A stretch of DNA of 64,000 bases, from assembly GCA_021442155.1 (NCBI GenBank), contig CM038214.1:310651001-310715000 (forward strand), read 5' to 3'. Positions 12,336 through 23,704 of the stretch are shown piece after piece. The notes under the pieces were generated by a model. That model searched no databases and was not told the DNA's origin. It saw only the letters and a program-made list of their open reading frames with translations. Origin of the DNA: Cymbidium sinense (Eukaryota > Streptophyta > Magnoliopsida > Asparagales > Orchidaceae). Made by a program: the position numbers and the translations under genes. Every line of letters begins with the position of its first letter. The stretch's first letter is position 1.

Positions 12336-12725
12336 GAATAACTTGATGGCGTGAACATCACCATCAATAAAGTAAAATATAAAAAAAAGAGGTTGGTGGT
12401 TTGGGTCCGGAGGTGTTGTTGGATATGGTAGCAATGGTTATGGAGGAAAGAGCGGCAAGGTTACACCATGGTGGTGGAGAGAGATCGGGATATGATGGTG
12501 GATCTCACCACTGAGAGGTCGTGGTTCTAAACTAGAGAAAAGAATAATCAATAACTGTCTTTAAAGTAGAGACTATTCTAGATATCTAAGGTTTCTGATT
12601 TGCTCTATGTATACTCATTTTTTATCTATGTTATCGCTTGTGTCTTAGAAAACTTAGTGTGTTACTTGGTTGATGAAATTAAAAAGAAGAAATGTTGAAT
12701 CTGAATATTTCTCTGTTAAAAAAAA
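12336..12725 (+). pseudogene. GRP retropseudogene copy 2
   Basis: It starts GAATAACTTGATGGCG, then GAACATCACCATCAA (the RNITVN codons with decay), GGAGGTGTTGTTGGATATGG, TTACACCATGGTGGTGGAG, AGATCGGGATATGATGG and GGATCTCACCACTGAGAGG. The 3' UTR is complete (GATATCTAAGGTTTCTGATT, TTAGAAAACTTAGTGTG, GTTGATGAAATT) up to an A-tail at 12718-12725. Stops and frameshifts break the frame. Similarity to the other copies runs end to end. Confidence 0.87.
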
Positions 12726-13906
12726 CCAAATATCCTAAACCTTAAACTAAAACTTGAACCTAAACCCAAAACCTAAAACCTAAAACCTAAACCTAAACTA
12801 AAATAAAATAATAAAAATAATAAACCCTAAACTTAAACCTAAACCCTAAACCTTAAACCCTAACCCTAAACATAAACCCTAACCTAAACCTAAAACCTAA
12901 ACCTAAATAAAACCCTAAACCTAAACTCTAACCCTAAACTTAAACCTAAAAACCCTAAACCTACTAAACTATAAAACCTAAATAAACTCTAAACTAAATA
13001 AAACCTAAAATAAAATAAATAAACTTAATAAAACTCTAAACCTACTAAATAAACCTAAACTCCTAAAACCTAAACTTAAACCTAAACCTAAACCCTAAAC
13101 CTAAAACTAAACCTAAACCTAAAACCTAAAACTATAAACCTAAAAAAAAAATAAACCTAAACCCTAAACTAAACACTAATACCTAAACCCTAAACCCTAA
13201 ACCTATAACCTAAACCCTAAACTAAACCTAAACCTAAACCCAAACCATAACCCTAAAACCTAACCCAAACCTTAACCCTAAACCCTATCCCCTAAACCCT
13301 AAACTTAAAAATAAAATCCTAAAAAAAACCTAAACTAAAATAAAAAAACCTAAACCTAAACCTAAAAAATAAAATATAAAACTAACTAAAAAAATAAACT
13401 AAACCTAAATTAATTAAAATAAAAATAAACTAATATAAAAAAAATAAACTAAATAAAATAAATGTTAAACTATATAAAAAATATTAAATTAAAATAATAA
13501 ATAAACTAAACTAAAAAACTATATTTACAAAAAACTTAACTATAAATTCTAAATCATAAACCCAAAATACCCTAAACCCTAAAATAAACCTAAAGACTAA
13601 ACCTACAACCCTAAAAAAACTAAACCCTAAAGAACCCAAAACCTAAACCCTAAAACCCTAAACCCTAAAACTAACTAAACCTTAAACCTAAACCTAAAAC
13701 TAAAGTTTAACCCTAAACCTAACCTAAACTAAACCCTAAAACTAAACCCTAAACCCTAAAACCCTAAACCCTAAACCTAAACCTAAACCTAAACCCTAAA
13801 ACCCTAAACCTAAAACTAAACCTAAAACTTAAACCTAACCCTAAACCTAAACTCAAACCATAAACCTAAAACACAAACCATAAACCTTAAACTAAATAAA
13901 ACCTAA
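12726..13906. repeat. CCCTAAA-type array between GRP copies 2 and 3
   Basis: It has the same plan as the preceding inter-copy array: CCCTAAA-rich after the A-tail, an A-rich centre at about 13315-13530, then CCCTAAA-rich to the next copy. The GTTTACTTAATTT block is barely recognisable near 13525 (ATATTTACAAAAAACTTAA). No gene is seen. Confidence 0.85.
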
Positions 13907-14302
13907 GAATAAACTTGATGGTGAACATCACCATCAACTGCATAATCTATAATGGAGGGAGAAGGTGAAGGCAATAGTAAGTGGTGTTTTGGGACCTAGA
14001 GGTTTTGGATATGGTGGTGGTTGAAACATTATGAGTGAGGGAGCGAAAGGTTACATGGTGGTGGTGGAGGGAGAGATGGGATATGATGGTGATCCCTAAT
14101 CAAGAGGCCATGGTTCTAATAAGAACTAGAAATTGAAGAATGGTCGATCCGACTGCTTATGAACTATGTCATAAATTCTAGATATTTTTTTGATTTGCTT
14201 TATGCATGCTCATTTTATCTATATAACCAGTGTCTTAGAAAACTAGGTGTGTTACTTGAAAATCAAAAGAAGAAAAAAAATCAATTTTTCTTAAAAAAAA
14301 AA
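13907..14302 (+). pseudogene. GRP retropseudogene copy 3
   Basis: It opens GAATAAACTTGATGGTG, AACATCACCATCAACTGC, followed by GGAGAAGGTGAAGGC, GGATATGGTGGTGG, CATGGTGGTGGTGGAGGG, AGATGGGATATGATGG. The 3' UTR is readable (TTAGAAAACTAGGTGTG) to an A-tail at 14293-14302. The open frame from 14159 to 14356 runs from the UTR into telomeric repeat and is not a gene. Confidence 0.87.
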
Positions 14303-15361
14303 CCAAAAAATCAAAACCCTAAACTAAAACTTAACCCTAAACCTAAAAAAAAATAAACCCTAAACCCTAAACCTAAAATAAAATAATAAAAACCCTAAAC
14401 CTAACCTAAACTAAACCTAAACCCTAAACCTAAAACCTACCTAAACTCTAAACCTAAACCCTAAAAAAACAAACCTAACTTAAACCATAAACCTAAACCC
14501 TCCTAAAACTAACCCTAAACCTAAACCCCTAAACAAACACTAAACTAAACCTAAATCCTAAACCATAAAATCTAAAATATAACTAAACTAAATAAACCTA
14601 AACCTAAAAACCTAAACCTTAAAACTATAACCCTAAACCTAAACCTAAACTATAACCTAAACCTAAATCAAACCCTAAAACTAAACCCTAAACTACTAAT
14701 TAAAATACTAAACCCTAAAATAAACCTAAACCAAACCTAAACCTAAATCATAAAACCTAAAACTCTAAACTAAACCCTAAACAAACCCTAAACCCTAAAC
14801 TATAAATCCTAAAAACCTAAAAACCTAAACCTAAAAAATAAAATAAAAGTAAAACTCAACTAAAAAATAAACCTAAACCTAAAATAAACCTAAAATTTAA
14901 ATTAAAATAAAAAACATAAACTAATATAAATAAACTAAACTAAATAAAAAAAATAAAACTAAAAAATAAAAATTAAATTAATTAAAAAAAAAAATAAACA
15001 TAAACCTAAACTTATAAATTTAAACCTAACCTTAAATTCTAAACCCTAAACCCTAAACCCTAAACTAAACCTACAACACTAAACCTAACCCTAAACCCTA
15101 AATCCTAAAACCTAAACCTAAAACCCTAAACTATAAACCCTAAACCTTAAACCTATAAACCCTAAACCCTAAACAAACCTACAACACTAAACCTGCAACC
15201 CTAAAACCTAAACCCTAAACCCTAGACCCTAAAAAAATTGTAAACCATAAATCGCAAACCCTAAAACCTAAACCTAACCCTAAACCTTAAACTCTAAAAG
15301 CATAAACCCTAAAACCCTAAACCATAAAACATAAACCTTAAACCCTAAACCTAAACCCTAA
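14303..15361. repeat. CCCTAAA-type array between GRP copies 3 and 4
   Basis: It is telomere-like, with an A-rich centre at about 14830-15005 holding AAAACTCAACTAAAAAATAA. That word also occurs near 19210 and 27270. The segment after it (CTTATAAATTTAAACC, about 15010) replaces the GTTTACTTAATTT block. No gene is seen. Confidence 0.85.
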
Positions 15362-15748
15362 GAATGGGTAAACTATGGCGGAACATCACCATCAATTAAC
15401 GCTGATAAAGAGAGAAGGAACAATCAAAAGTGGTGGTTGGGATCTAGAGGTGTTGGTGGACATGGAGGTGGTGGTCGAAGGTAGTTAAAGAGGAGCAAGG
15501 TTACAACTGGTGGTGAGGGAGATCGAGATATGATGGTGGATCCACTATGGTTTCTATGGGAATTGAGAAATAAGAATGGTCATTCCGACCGCTATGGAAC
15601 ATCTTTATAGTAGATGGTTCTAGATATCTGGGTTTTATTTGACGCATGCTCATTTTACCTATGTCATTATTTGTGTCTTAGAAAGTTTGTGTTACTTGTG
15701 TTGATGAAATCAAAAAATGAAAAATGTTGAATATGAATTCTATTAAAA
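15362..15748 (+). pseudogene. GRP retropseudogene copy 4
   Basis: It starts GAATGGGTAAACTATGGCGG, then AACATCACCATCAATTAACG, GGATCTAGAGGTGTTGGTGG, CATGGAGGTGGTGGTCGAAG, TGGTGGTGAGGGAGATCGAG and ATATGATGGTGGATCCAC. The 3' UTR (GATATCTGGGTTTTATTTG, TTAGAAAGTTTGTGTTAC) ends in only about four A's at 15745-15748. The frame is broken. Confidence 0.86.
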
Positions 15749-16783
15749 CTAAAAAACTTGAACTCAAAATCTAAACCTAAACCCTAAACCCTAAAATAAA
15801 AAATCAAACATAATAAAAAATAATAAAAAAACCCTAACCCTAAACCCTAGACCCTAAAACTAACCCCAAACCCTAAACCCTAAACCTATAACCCTAAACC
15901 ATAAACCTTAAACCCTAAAACCCTAAACCCTAAATCCTAAACCATAAACCTTAAACCCTAAAACCTTAAACTCTAAACCACAAACTAAAACCCTAAACTA
16001 AAACCTAAAACCCTAAACCTAAACCTAAATCCTAAACCTAAACTAAACTACCTTAAACTAAAATAATCCTAAACTAAATAAAACCTAAAAATAAAATAAA
16101 ACCTAAACCCTATATCATATACCCTAAACCCTAAACCCTAACCCTAAACCCTAAACCTATAACCCTAAACTCTAAACCCTAAACCCTAAACTTAAACCTA
16201 AAACTAAACCATAAACCTAAATATAAAACCTAAACCTAAATCTAAACCATAAACACTAAAACTCTAAACCCTAAAGTAAAAAAAAACCCTAAACCCTAAA
16301 CCTAAACCCTAAATTAAACCTTAAAACCATAAACCCTAAACCCTACTCTAAACCTAAAAAACCTAAAAAACTTAAACCTAAAAAATAAAGTAAAACTAAA
16401 AAATAAACCTAAACCTAAACCTAAACTAAAAATAAACTAAAAAAAACTAAATAAAAACTAAATAAAAATCAAAATAAATTAAACTAAAATAATAAAATAA
16501 ACTAAAACTAAATAAACCTAAACCAAATTTACTACTTTTAAAAAAAAACCTAACCCTAAATTCTAAACCCTAAACCCTAAACCATAAATCATAAAAAAAC
16601 CTTAAACCCTAAACCTAAACCCTAAATAAACCCTAAACCTAAACCTAAAAAAAAGCATAAAACCCAAAACCCAAAACCATAAATAAACCCTAAACTAAAC
16701 CTAAACCCTAAACATAAAAGTAACTAAATTAAAAATATACCAAACCCTAAAACAAATAAACTAAACCTAAACCTAAACCCTAA
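15749..16783. repeat. CCCTAAA-type array between GRP copies 4 and 5
   Basis: It has CCCTAAA-rich flanks with an A-rich centre at about 16375-16545 and a weak form of the recurring block at about 16527 (AAATTTACTACTTTT). No gene is seen. Confidence 0.85.
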
Positions 16784-17177
16784 GAATGGGAACCTAATGA
16801 ATATCACCATCAACCAAGCTAGATAAAATGGAGGTGAAGGCGAGGAGGCATATGGTGGTGGGATCTATGCAAATGGAGGTGGTGGTGAGTAGTAAAGGAG
16901 GTGATGGAGAACGGAGGTTAAACTGGTGGTGGTGGAGGAGGATAATATGATGGTGGATCCGCCACTAAGGCCATGGTGGTTGATGGGAACTAGAAAATAA
17001 AGAACGATCGATCTACTATTTATGGAACTTGTCTTTATAGTAGTAGACCTCTAGACTTTTTTATCTATGCATGCTCATTTTATCTATGTCATCCAGTGTC
17101 TTAGAAAAATGTGTTACTTGGTTGATGAAATCAAAAAGAATAAATGTTGGATCTAATTTGTTCTTTGTTAAAAAAAA
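16784..17177 (+). pseudogene. GRP retropseudogene copy 5
   Basis: It starts GAATGGGAACCTAATG, then AATATCACCATCAACCAAGC (RNITVNQA-like codons with decay), TGGAGGTGAAGGCGAGG, CAAATGGAGGTGGTGGTG, ACTGGTGGTGGTGGAGGAGG, TATGATGGTGGATCCGCC. The UTR runs to an A-tail at about 17170-17177. It resembles copy 4 in the first 60 bases. The frame is broken. Confidence 0.87.
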
Positions 17178-18216
17178 TAACCAAAACCCTAAACCCTAAA
17201 CTAAACTAAAGATAAACTAAAACCCTAAACCAAACTCTAAATCCTAAAAAATAAAAAAAACCCTCACCATAAACCCCAAATTAACCTAAACCTAAATCTA
17301 ATTCCTAAACCTCCTAAACCCTAAACCTAAACCCTAAACCCCAAACAAACCCTAAACTAAAAAACCTTAAACCCTAAACCCTAAACCCTAAACTTAAAAA
17401 ATTTAAAGTCCAAACTAAATAAACTCCTAAAACCCTAAACATAAATAAACCTAAACTAAATAAACTAAATAAACTAAACCCTAAACCTAACTTAAACTCC
17501 TAAAATAAACTTAAACTAAACCCTAAACCCTACCTACACCTAAACCTAAACCTAAACTAAAACTAACTATAAAACTAAACCAAAACCCTAAACCTAAACT
17601 ATAAACTAAACCCAAAATAAACTAAACCTAAACCCTAAAACCTAACCCTAAACTCTAAACTAAACCTAAACTATAAACCTAAAACTAAATGTTAAACCCA
17701 AAAAATCCTAAACCTAAATTCTAAACCTAAACTAAAACCTAAAACCTAAAAAAAAATAAAAAATAAAAACTCAATAAAAAATAAACCAAAACCTAAACCT
17801 AAACCTAAAAAACTAAAATAAAACTAAAACTAAACTAAATAAAATAAAAAATAAATAAAAAAAAAAATAAATAAACTAACCTAAATAACTAAAACTTTCA
17901 AATAAAAATAACCCAAAATAAACCCTAAACCCTACAACACTAAACCTAAAACATAAACTAAACCCTAAACCTAAAAAAACTTAAACCCTAAACCCTAAAC
18001 CCTAAACCTAAAACCCTAAACCCTAAACCCCAAAACCTAAACCCAAAACCTAAAATATAAACTAAACTAAACCATAAACTAAAACCATAAACCCTAAACC
18101 AAATAAAACCTAAACCCAAAACCCTAAACCCTAAACCCAAAACCTAACCTAAACCAGTAACTAAATAAATAAAATAAACTAAACTAAATCCCAAACTAAA
18201 CCTAAACCTAAACTAA
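17178..18216. repeat. CCCTAAA-type array between GRP copies 5 and 6
   Basis: It is telomere-like, with an A-rich centre at about 17745-17890 (ACTCAATAAAAAATAAACC). The recurring block is reduced to ACTTTCAAATAAAA near 17890. No gene is seen. Confidence 0.84.
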
Positions 18217-18549
18217 GAATGGGTAGAACTTGATGAACATCACCAAACCTCCTAGATCGATAATGGAGGAAGAGGAGGTGATAAAATAAAATTTGGTTGT
18301 ACTGGTGGATATGTAGGTGGTGGAGGTGGTTAAAAAGGTTATAAGAGATAGATGGTGGATCTCATAAACCACTATGGTACTAGAAATAAGAATAAACGCT
18401 TATGGAATTGTGTCTTTATAGTAGATAAGTCAAGTATTTTTTATTTTCTATGCTCATTTTATCTCATCGCTTGTGTCTTAGAAAACTTGGTGTTATTGAT
18501 GAAATGAAAAGAAGAAATGTTGAATCCTAATTTGTTCTCTCTTAAAAAA
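18217..18549 (+). pseudogene. GRP retropseudogene copy 6 (333 bp, many deletions)
   Basis: It opens GAATGGGTAGAACTTGATG then AACATCACC, but most of the glycine-rich codons are deleted. GGAGGTGGTTAAAAAGG and GGTGGATCTCATAAACCACT remain. The UTR (CTTGTGTCTTAGAAAACTTG, GATGAAATGAAAAGAAG) continues to an A-tail at about 18544-18549. The deletions remove mainly G and C. Confidence 0.84.
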
Positions 18550-19669
18550 TAACCAAATACCCTAAACCCTAAACTAAAACTTGAACCTAAAGCTAAAACC
18601 AAAACCATAAACCCAAAATCCTAAACCCTAAAAAAAAAAAATAAAAAACCCTCACCATAAACCCTAAACCCTAAAACTAACCCTAAACCCTAAAACCTAA
18701 ACCAACAACCCTAAACCCTAAGCTAAACCTAAAACCCTAAACCCTAAACCCAAATAAATTTAAACCTAAAACTAAACTAAACCTTAAACCTAAACTAAAA
18801 CTAAACCTAAACTAAACTCCTAAATCAAACCTAAACCTAAAACCTAAAATAAAATAAAATAAAAAAAATAAAAACCTAAACCTAAAACCTAAAATAAAAC
18901 TATAAACCCTAAACTAACTCTAAACTCTAAAACCTAAACCTAAATTTAAACCTATAACCCTAAACCTAAAAACTCTAAAACCCTAAACTCTAAACCTAAA
19001 ACTAAACTATAAACCTAAACCTAAACTATAAACCTAAAATAAACTAACCTAAAACCCTAAACCCTAAACCTAAACACTAAACTATAAATTTAAACCTAAA
19101 CCTAACCTAAACCCTAAACCTAAACCATAAAACCTAAACTAAACCTAAACCCTAAACCTAAACCTAACTCTAACCTAAACCTAAAACCTAAACCTAAAAT
19201 AAAATAAAAGTAAAACTCAACTAAAAAATAAACCTAAACCTAAAAAATAAAAAAAATATAAACTTAAACTAAAATAAATAAACTAAAAATAAAAAAATAA
19301 AAATAAACCTAAATAAAAATAGAAAATAAAATAAACTAAAATAAATAAAAATTAACTAAGAAAACTAAATAAACCTAAACTTATCAGTTTACTTAATTTA
19401 AAAAAAAAAACCCTTAACCCTAAACCCTACACTATAAACCTAGAACACTAAACCTACAACCCTAAACAATAACCCTAAACCCTAAAAAATCCTAAACCCT
19501 AAACCTAAACCCCAAAACCAAAAAATAAACCCTAAAACCTAAACCATAAATAAAAACCCTAAACCCTAAACCCCAAAAAAACCCTAAACCTAAACCTAAA
19601 AACTAAAGAAATTAAAAAAAATAAACCTAACTAAAACCTAATAAACTTAAACCTAAACTTAAACCCTAT
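18550..19669. repeat. CCCTAAA-type array between GRP copies 6 and 7
   Basis: It is telomere-like, with an A-rich centre at about 19195-19385 holding AAAACTCAACTAAAAAATAA, followed by a clear CAGTTTACTTAATTTAAAA block at 19385-19403. CCCTAAA-rich DNA follows to the next GRP copy. No gene is seen. Confidence 0.86.
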
Positions 19670-20105
19670 GAATGGGAAAACTGATAAACATCATAAACCA
19701 TGCTCAATCTAGATCTGGTGGAGGCTAAGGCGGGAGGCTATCATAATGGAGGACTGTGCTAAATATGGAGGTGGTGCTAAAGGGTGGTTACTAAGTGGGA
19801 AGAGTGATGAGGTTAAACCATGGTGGTGGAGGAGAGAGAGATATATGATGGTGGATCCGCTACTCAAAGGCCAAATGGTTCTGATGGAAACTGGAAACCT
19901 AAGAACAATTGATCCATCAGCTGGAAATGTGTCTTTATAGTAGATAATTATATTTATCTAGGGTTTTGATTTACTCAACTTTTTTTTTCTTTGTCATCAC
20001 TTGTGTCTTAGAAAACTTGGTGTGTTACTTGGTTGATGAAATCAAAAAGAAGAAATGTTGAATCTGAATATGTTCTCTGTTAAAAAAAAAAAAAACCCCT
20101 AAATC
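19670..20105 (+). pseudogene. GRP retropseudogene copy 7 (436 bp)
   Basis: The 5' junction differs by one base from most copies (CCCTATGAATGGG), which restores an ATG before AATGG, as expected for the MNG codons at the end of the RRM; this may be chance. It continues AAACATCATAAACCATGC, GGAGGCTAAGGCGGGAGGC, TGGTGGTGGAGGAGAGAGAG, ATATATGATGGTGGATCCGC. The UTR is well kept (TTGGTGTGTTACTTGGTTG). The A-tail of about 14 bases at 20092-20105 is the longest of the ten. Confidence 0.88.
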
Positions 20106-23100
20106 TTAAACTAAAACTTGAACCCTAAAGCTAAAACCTAAACCCTAAAAATAAAAAAAATAAAAAAACCCTAATAATAAACCCTGAACCATAGAACTAA
20201 CCCGAAACCATAAACCCTAAACCCTAAACCCTAAACTTACAACCATAAACCATAATCCTTAAACCCTAAAACCCTAAACCTGAAACTCTAAACCCTAAAC
20301 CCTAAACCCTAAAACCCTAAACTTTAAACCTTAAACCCTAAAACCTACAACCCTAAACCATAAACCCTAAACCCAAAAATCCTAATCCCTAAACCCTAAA
20401 AACCCAAAAACCAAAACCTAAACTAAATAAAACCTAAAAATAAAATATATAAAACCAAACCTAAATAAAATAAAAAATAAAATAAAATAAACCTAAACTA
20501 AAACCTAAACCTAAACCCAAAAAATAAAATAAAAATAAAACTAAACTAAATTAAAATATATAAAAACCTAAACTAAACTAAAAAAATATAATAAAGCTAA
20601 AAAATAAAAAATGTAAATAAAATAAAAATTAAATGAAAAATAAAAATAAAATAAACCTAAAATAAAAAAAATAAAAACTAAATAAAAACCTAAACCTAAA
20701 ATATAAACCAAAAAATAAAACCTAAAAGAAATAAAAATAAAACATAAACCTAAACTTAAAAAATTGAAATCTAAAATAAACAAAATAAAATAAACCTAAA
20801 CCTAAACTAAAATAAATACCTAAACCTTAACCTAAAATAAACTAAACTAAACCTAAACTAAATAAAATAAAGTATACTAAAATAAATCTAAAAACTGCAA
20901 CCAAAAAATAAATCTAAAATAAAACCTAAAATTTGAAACCTAAAAAAATAAAATAAAAATCTAAACATAAACCAAAAAATAAAACTTAAACCTAAACCTA
21001 AAAAAAATATAAACCTAAACCAAAATAAAAAAAATAAACTAAAATAAAAAACCTAAACTAAAATAAATTAACCTTAAATAAATAAAATAAACTAAATAAA
21101 TATAAAAAACTTAAAAAATAAAATAAAGTAAACAAAATAAATAAAAAATAAACTAAAAAAAGCAAAACCTAACTAATCCTAAACCAAACCCTATACACCC
21201 TAAACCCTAAACCTAAAAACTAACCTAAATCATTAAACCCTAAACCTAAACTAATCCCTAAACCTAAACTAAAACCTAAACCCTAAAACACTAAACTAAA
21301 CCTAAACCTAAAACCCTAAACCTAAACCTAACTAAACTAACCCTAACCTAAAATCCTAAACCTAAACCTAAACTAAAACCTAAACCCTAAACTAATCCTA
21401 AAACCATAAACCCTAAACCCTAAACTACCTATAACTAAACCTAAAGCCTAAACCCTATGCTAACCCTAAACCCTAAACCCTAAACTCTAAACCCTAAAAA
21501 CCTTAAACCTTAATGCTTAAACACTAAACCCTAAACCCTAAACCCTAACCCTAAACACTTAACCCTAAACCCTAAATGCTAAACCCTAAACTAAACCCCA
21601 AAAGCTCTAACCTAAAAAAAAACCTAAACCTAAAGTAAATAAAACCTAAAAAAAATAAATAAATAAAAAATAAACATAAATTAAAATAAAAACCTAACTA
21701 AACATAAACTTAAACCTAAAAAATAAAATAAAATAAATTTTAAAATAAACTAAAATAAAAAATAAATAAAACCTAAACTAATAAAATAAAAAAAAACCTA
21801 AGAATAAACATAAATAAAATAAAATAAACTAAATAAAAGAAAATAAACCTAAAATAAAATAAAAACTAAATAAAACCTAAACCTAAAAAAATAAACCAAA
21901 AATAAAACTTAAAAAATGAAAAATAAAATCCAAACCCCAAACAAAAATAAAAACTAAACCTAAAATAAAAATAAAATAAACAAAATAAATTAAACTAAAA
22001 CCTAAACTAAAATAAATAAAACCTAAACCTAAACCTAAAATAAACTAAGCCTAAACCAAACTAAATAAAATAAAATAAACTAAAATAAACCCAAACTTAA
22101 ACTAAAAAAAAATAAAACCTAAAATAAACCTAAAACCTAAACCCAAAACCCTAAACCTAAAAAAAATTTAAAAAAACCTAAACTAAATAAAACCCAAAAA
22201 TAAAATAAATAAAAAAACCTAAACCAAAATAAAGTAAAATAAAATAAAATAAAAACATAAACTAAAACTTAAACCTAAACCTATTCCTAAAATAAAAAAT
22301 AAAATAAAAAATAAAAACTAAACTAAAATAAACCTAAAATAAAATAAAATAAGAACTAAATAAAATCCTAAACCTAAAAAATAAACCTAAAAAATAAATA
22401 ATAAATAACCTAAACCCTAAACTAAAAAAAAACTAAACCTAAAATAAAAAATAAAATAAACCTAAACCTAAATTAAGATAAACTAAACTAAAATAAATGA
22501 AACCTAAAATAAATTAAGCCCAAACCTAAACCTAAATTAAATAAAATAAAATAAACTAAAAATAAACATAAACCTAAACTAAAAAATAATACCTAAAAAT
22601 AAACCTAAAATAGAAACCCAAAATTAAACCTAAAACCTAATAAAACCTAAATTAAAAAATAAACCATAAACCTAAAAAATAAAATAAAAATAAAACTAAA
22701 CTAAAAAATAAACCTAAACCTAAACCTAAACCTCAAAAATAAGCTAAAAAAACTAAACTAAATGAAAATAAAAAGCAAAATAAATTGAAATAAATAAAAA
22801 ATCAACTAAATAAGCTAAATAAACTTAAACCTACCAGTTTACTTAATTTAAAACAAAATGGAAAAATAAAAAAAATAAAAACAAATAGAAAAACTCAAAA
22901 TCCTAAACCAACAACCCTAATCCTTAAACCCTAAACCATAAAACCCTAACCCCTAAACCCTTAACCCTAATCCCTAAAGTCTACAACCCTAAACATTAAC
23001 CCTAAACCCCAAACCCTAAAAATGCTAAACCCTAAAATCCTAAAAACCTAAAACCTAAATCTTAAACCCTAAACCCTAAAACTAACACTAAACCTACAAC

Positions 23101-23294
23101 CCTAAACCTAAAATAAATAAACCCTAAAACCCTAAACCTAAAAAAAACTAAAGCCATAAGCCCAAAAAGCTTAAACCCTAAAACCCTAAACCCTAAACCC
23201 TAAACCTTAAAGCTAAACATAAAGTAACTAAATAAATTTAAAAGTAAACCTAAACTCTGAAACCTAATAAACCTAAACCTAAACCTAAACCCTA
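20106..23294. repeat. Long CCCTAAA-type array without GRP copy (copies 7 to 8)
   Basis: At 3.2 kb this is about twice the usual inter-copy length plus a missing copy. It includes very C-poor stretches (20400-21150, 21640-22820), full-unit CCCTAAA at 20180-20400 and 21180-21600, and a CAGTTTACTTAATTTAAAA block at about 22835-22853, with GRP copy 8 some 450 bp further on. The minus-strand open frame at 20568-20783 is translated repeat. No gene is seen. Confidence 0.85.
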
Positions 23295-23704
23295 AGAATG
23301 GGAAACCTTGATAGTAGGAACATCACCACAACCAAACTGCCTAGATCTAGCGAGGTAAAAACTAAAATGGTGTGTGTGATCTAGAGGTCTTGGATATGGA
23401 GGTGGTCAAAAATGGTTATAAGCGATGGAGGTTACAACCATGGTGGTAGAGTGAGAGATCGAGGATGATGGTGGATAGCCACTGAGAGCCGTGGTGGTTC
23501 AAAATAAGGAAATAAGAATTAACCTACGCTTATAACTATCTTTATAAGAGAGACAATTTATTTATCCTGATTTTGATTTGCTTTATGCGTGCTGAATTTT
23601 TATCTATGTCATCGTTTGTGTTTAAGAAAACTTGGTGTGTTACTTAGTTGATGAAATCGAAAGGAAGAAACATTGAAAATGAATTTTTTCTATGTTAAAA
23701 GAAA
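23295..23704 (+). pseudogene. GRP retropseudogene copy 8
   Basis: It starts GAATGGGAAACCTTGATAG then TAGGAACATCACCACAACC, TGGATATGGAGGTGGTC, ACAACCATGGTGGTAGAGTG, AGATCGAGGATGATGGTGG. The UTR is readable (TTTGATTTGCTTTATGCGTG, AAGAAAACTTGGTGTGTTAC) to a short A-tail at about 23697-23704. Its separation from copy 7 is anomalously large. Confidence 0.86.
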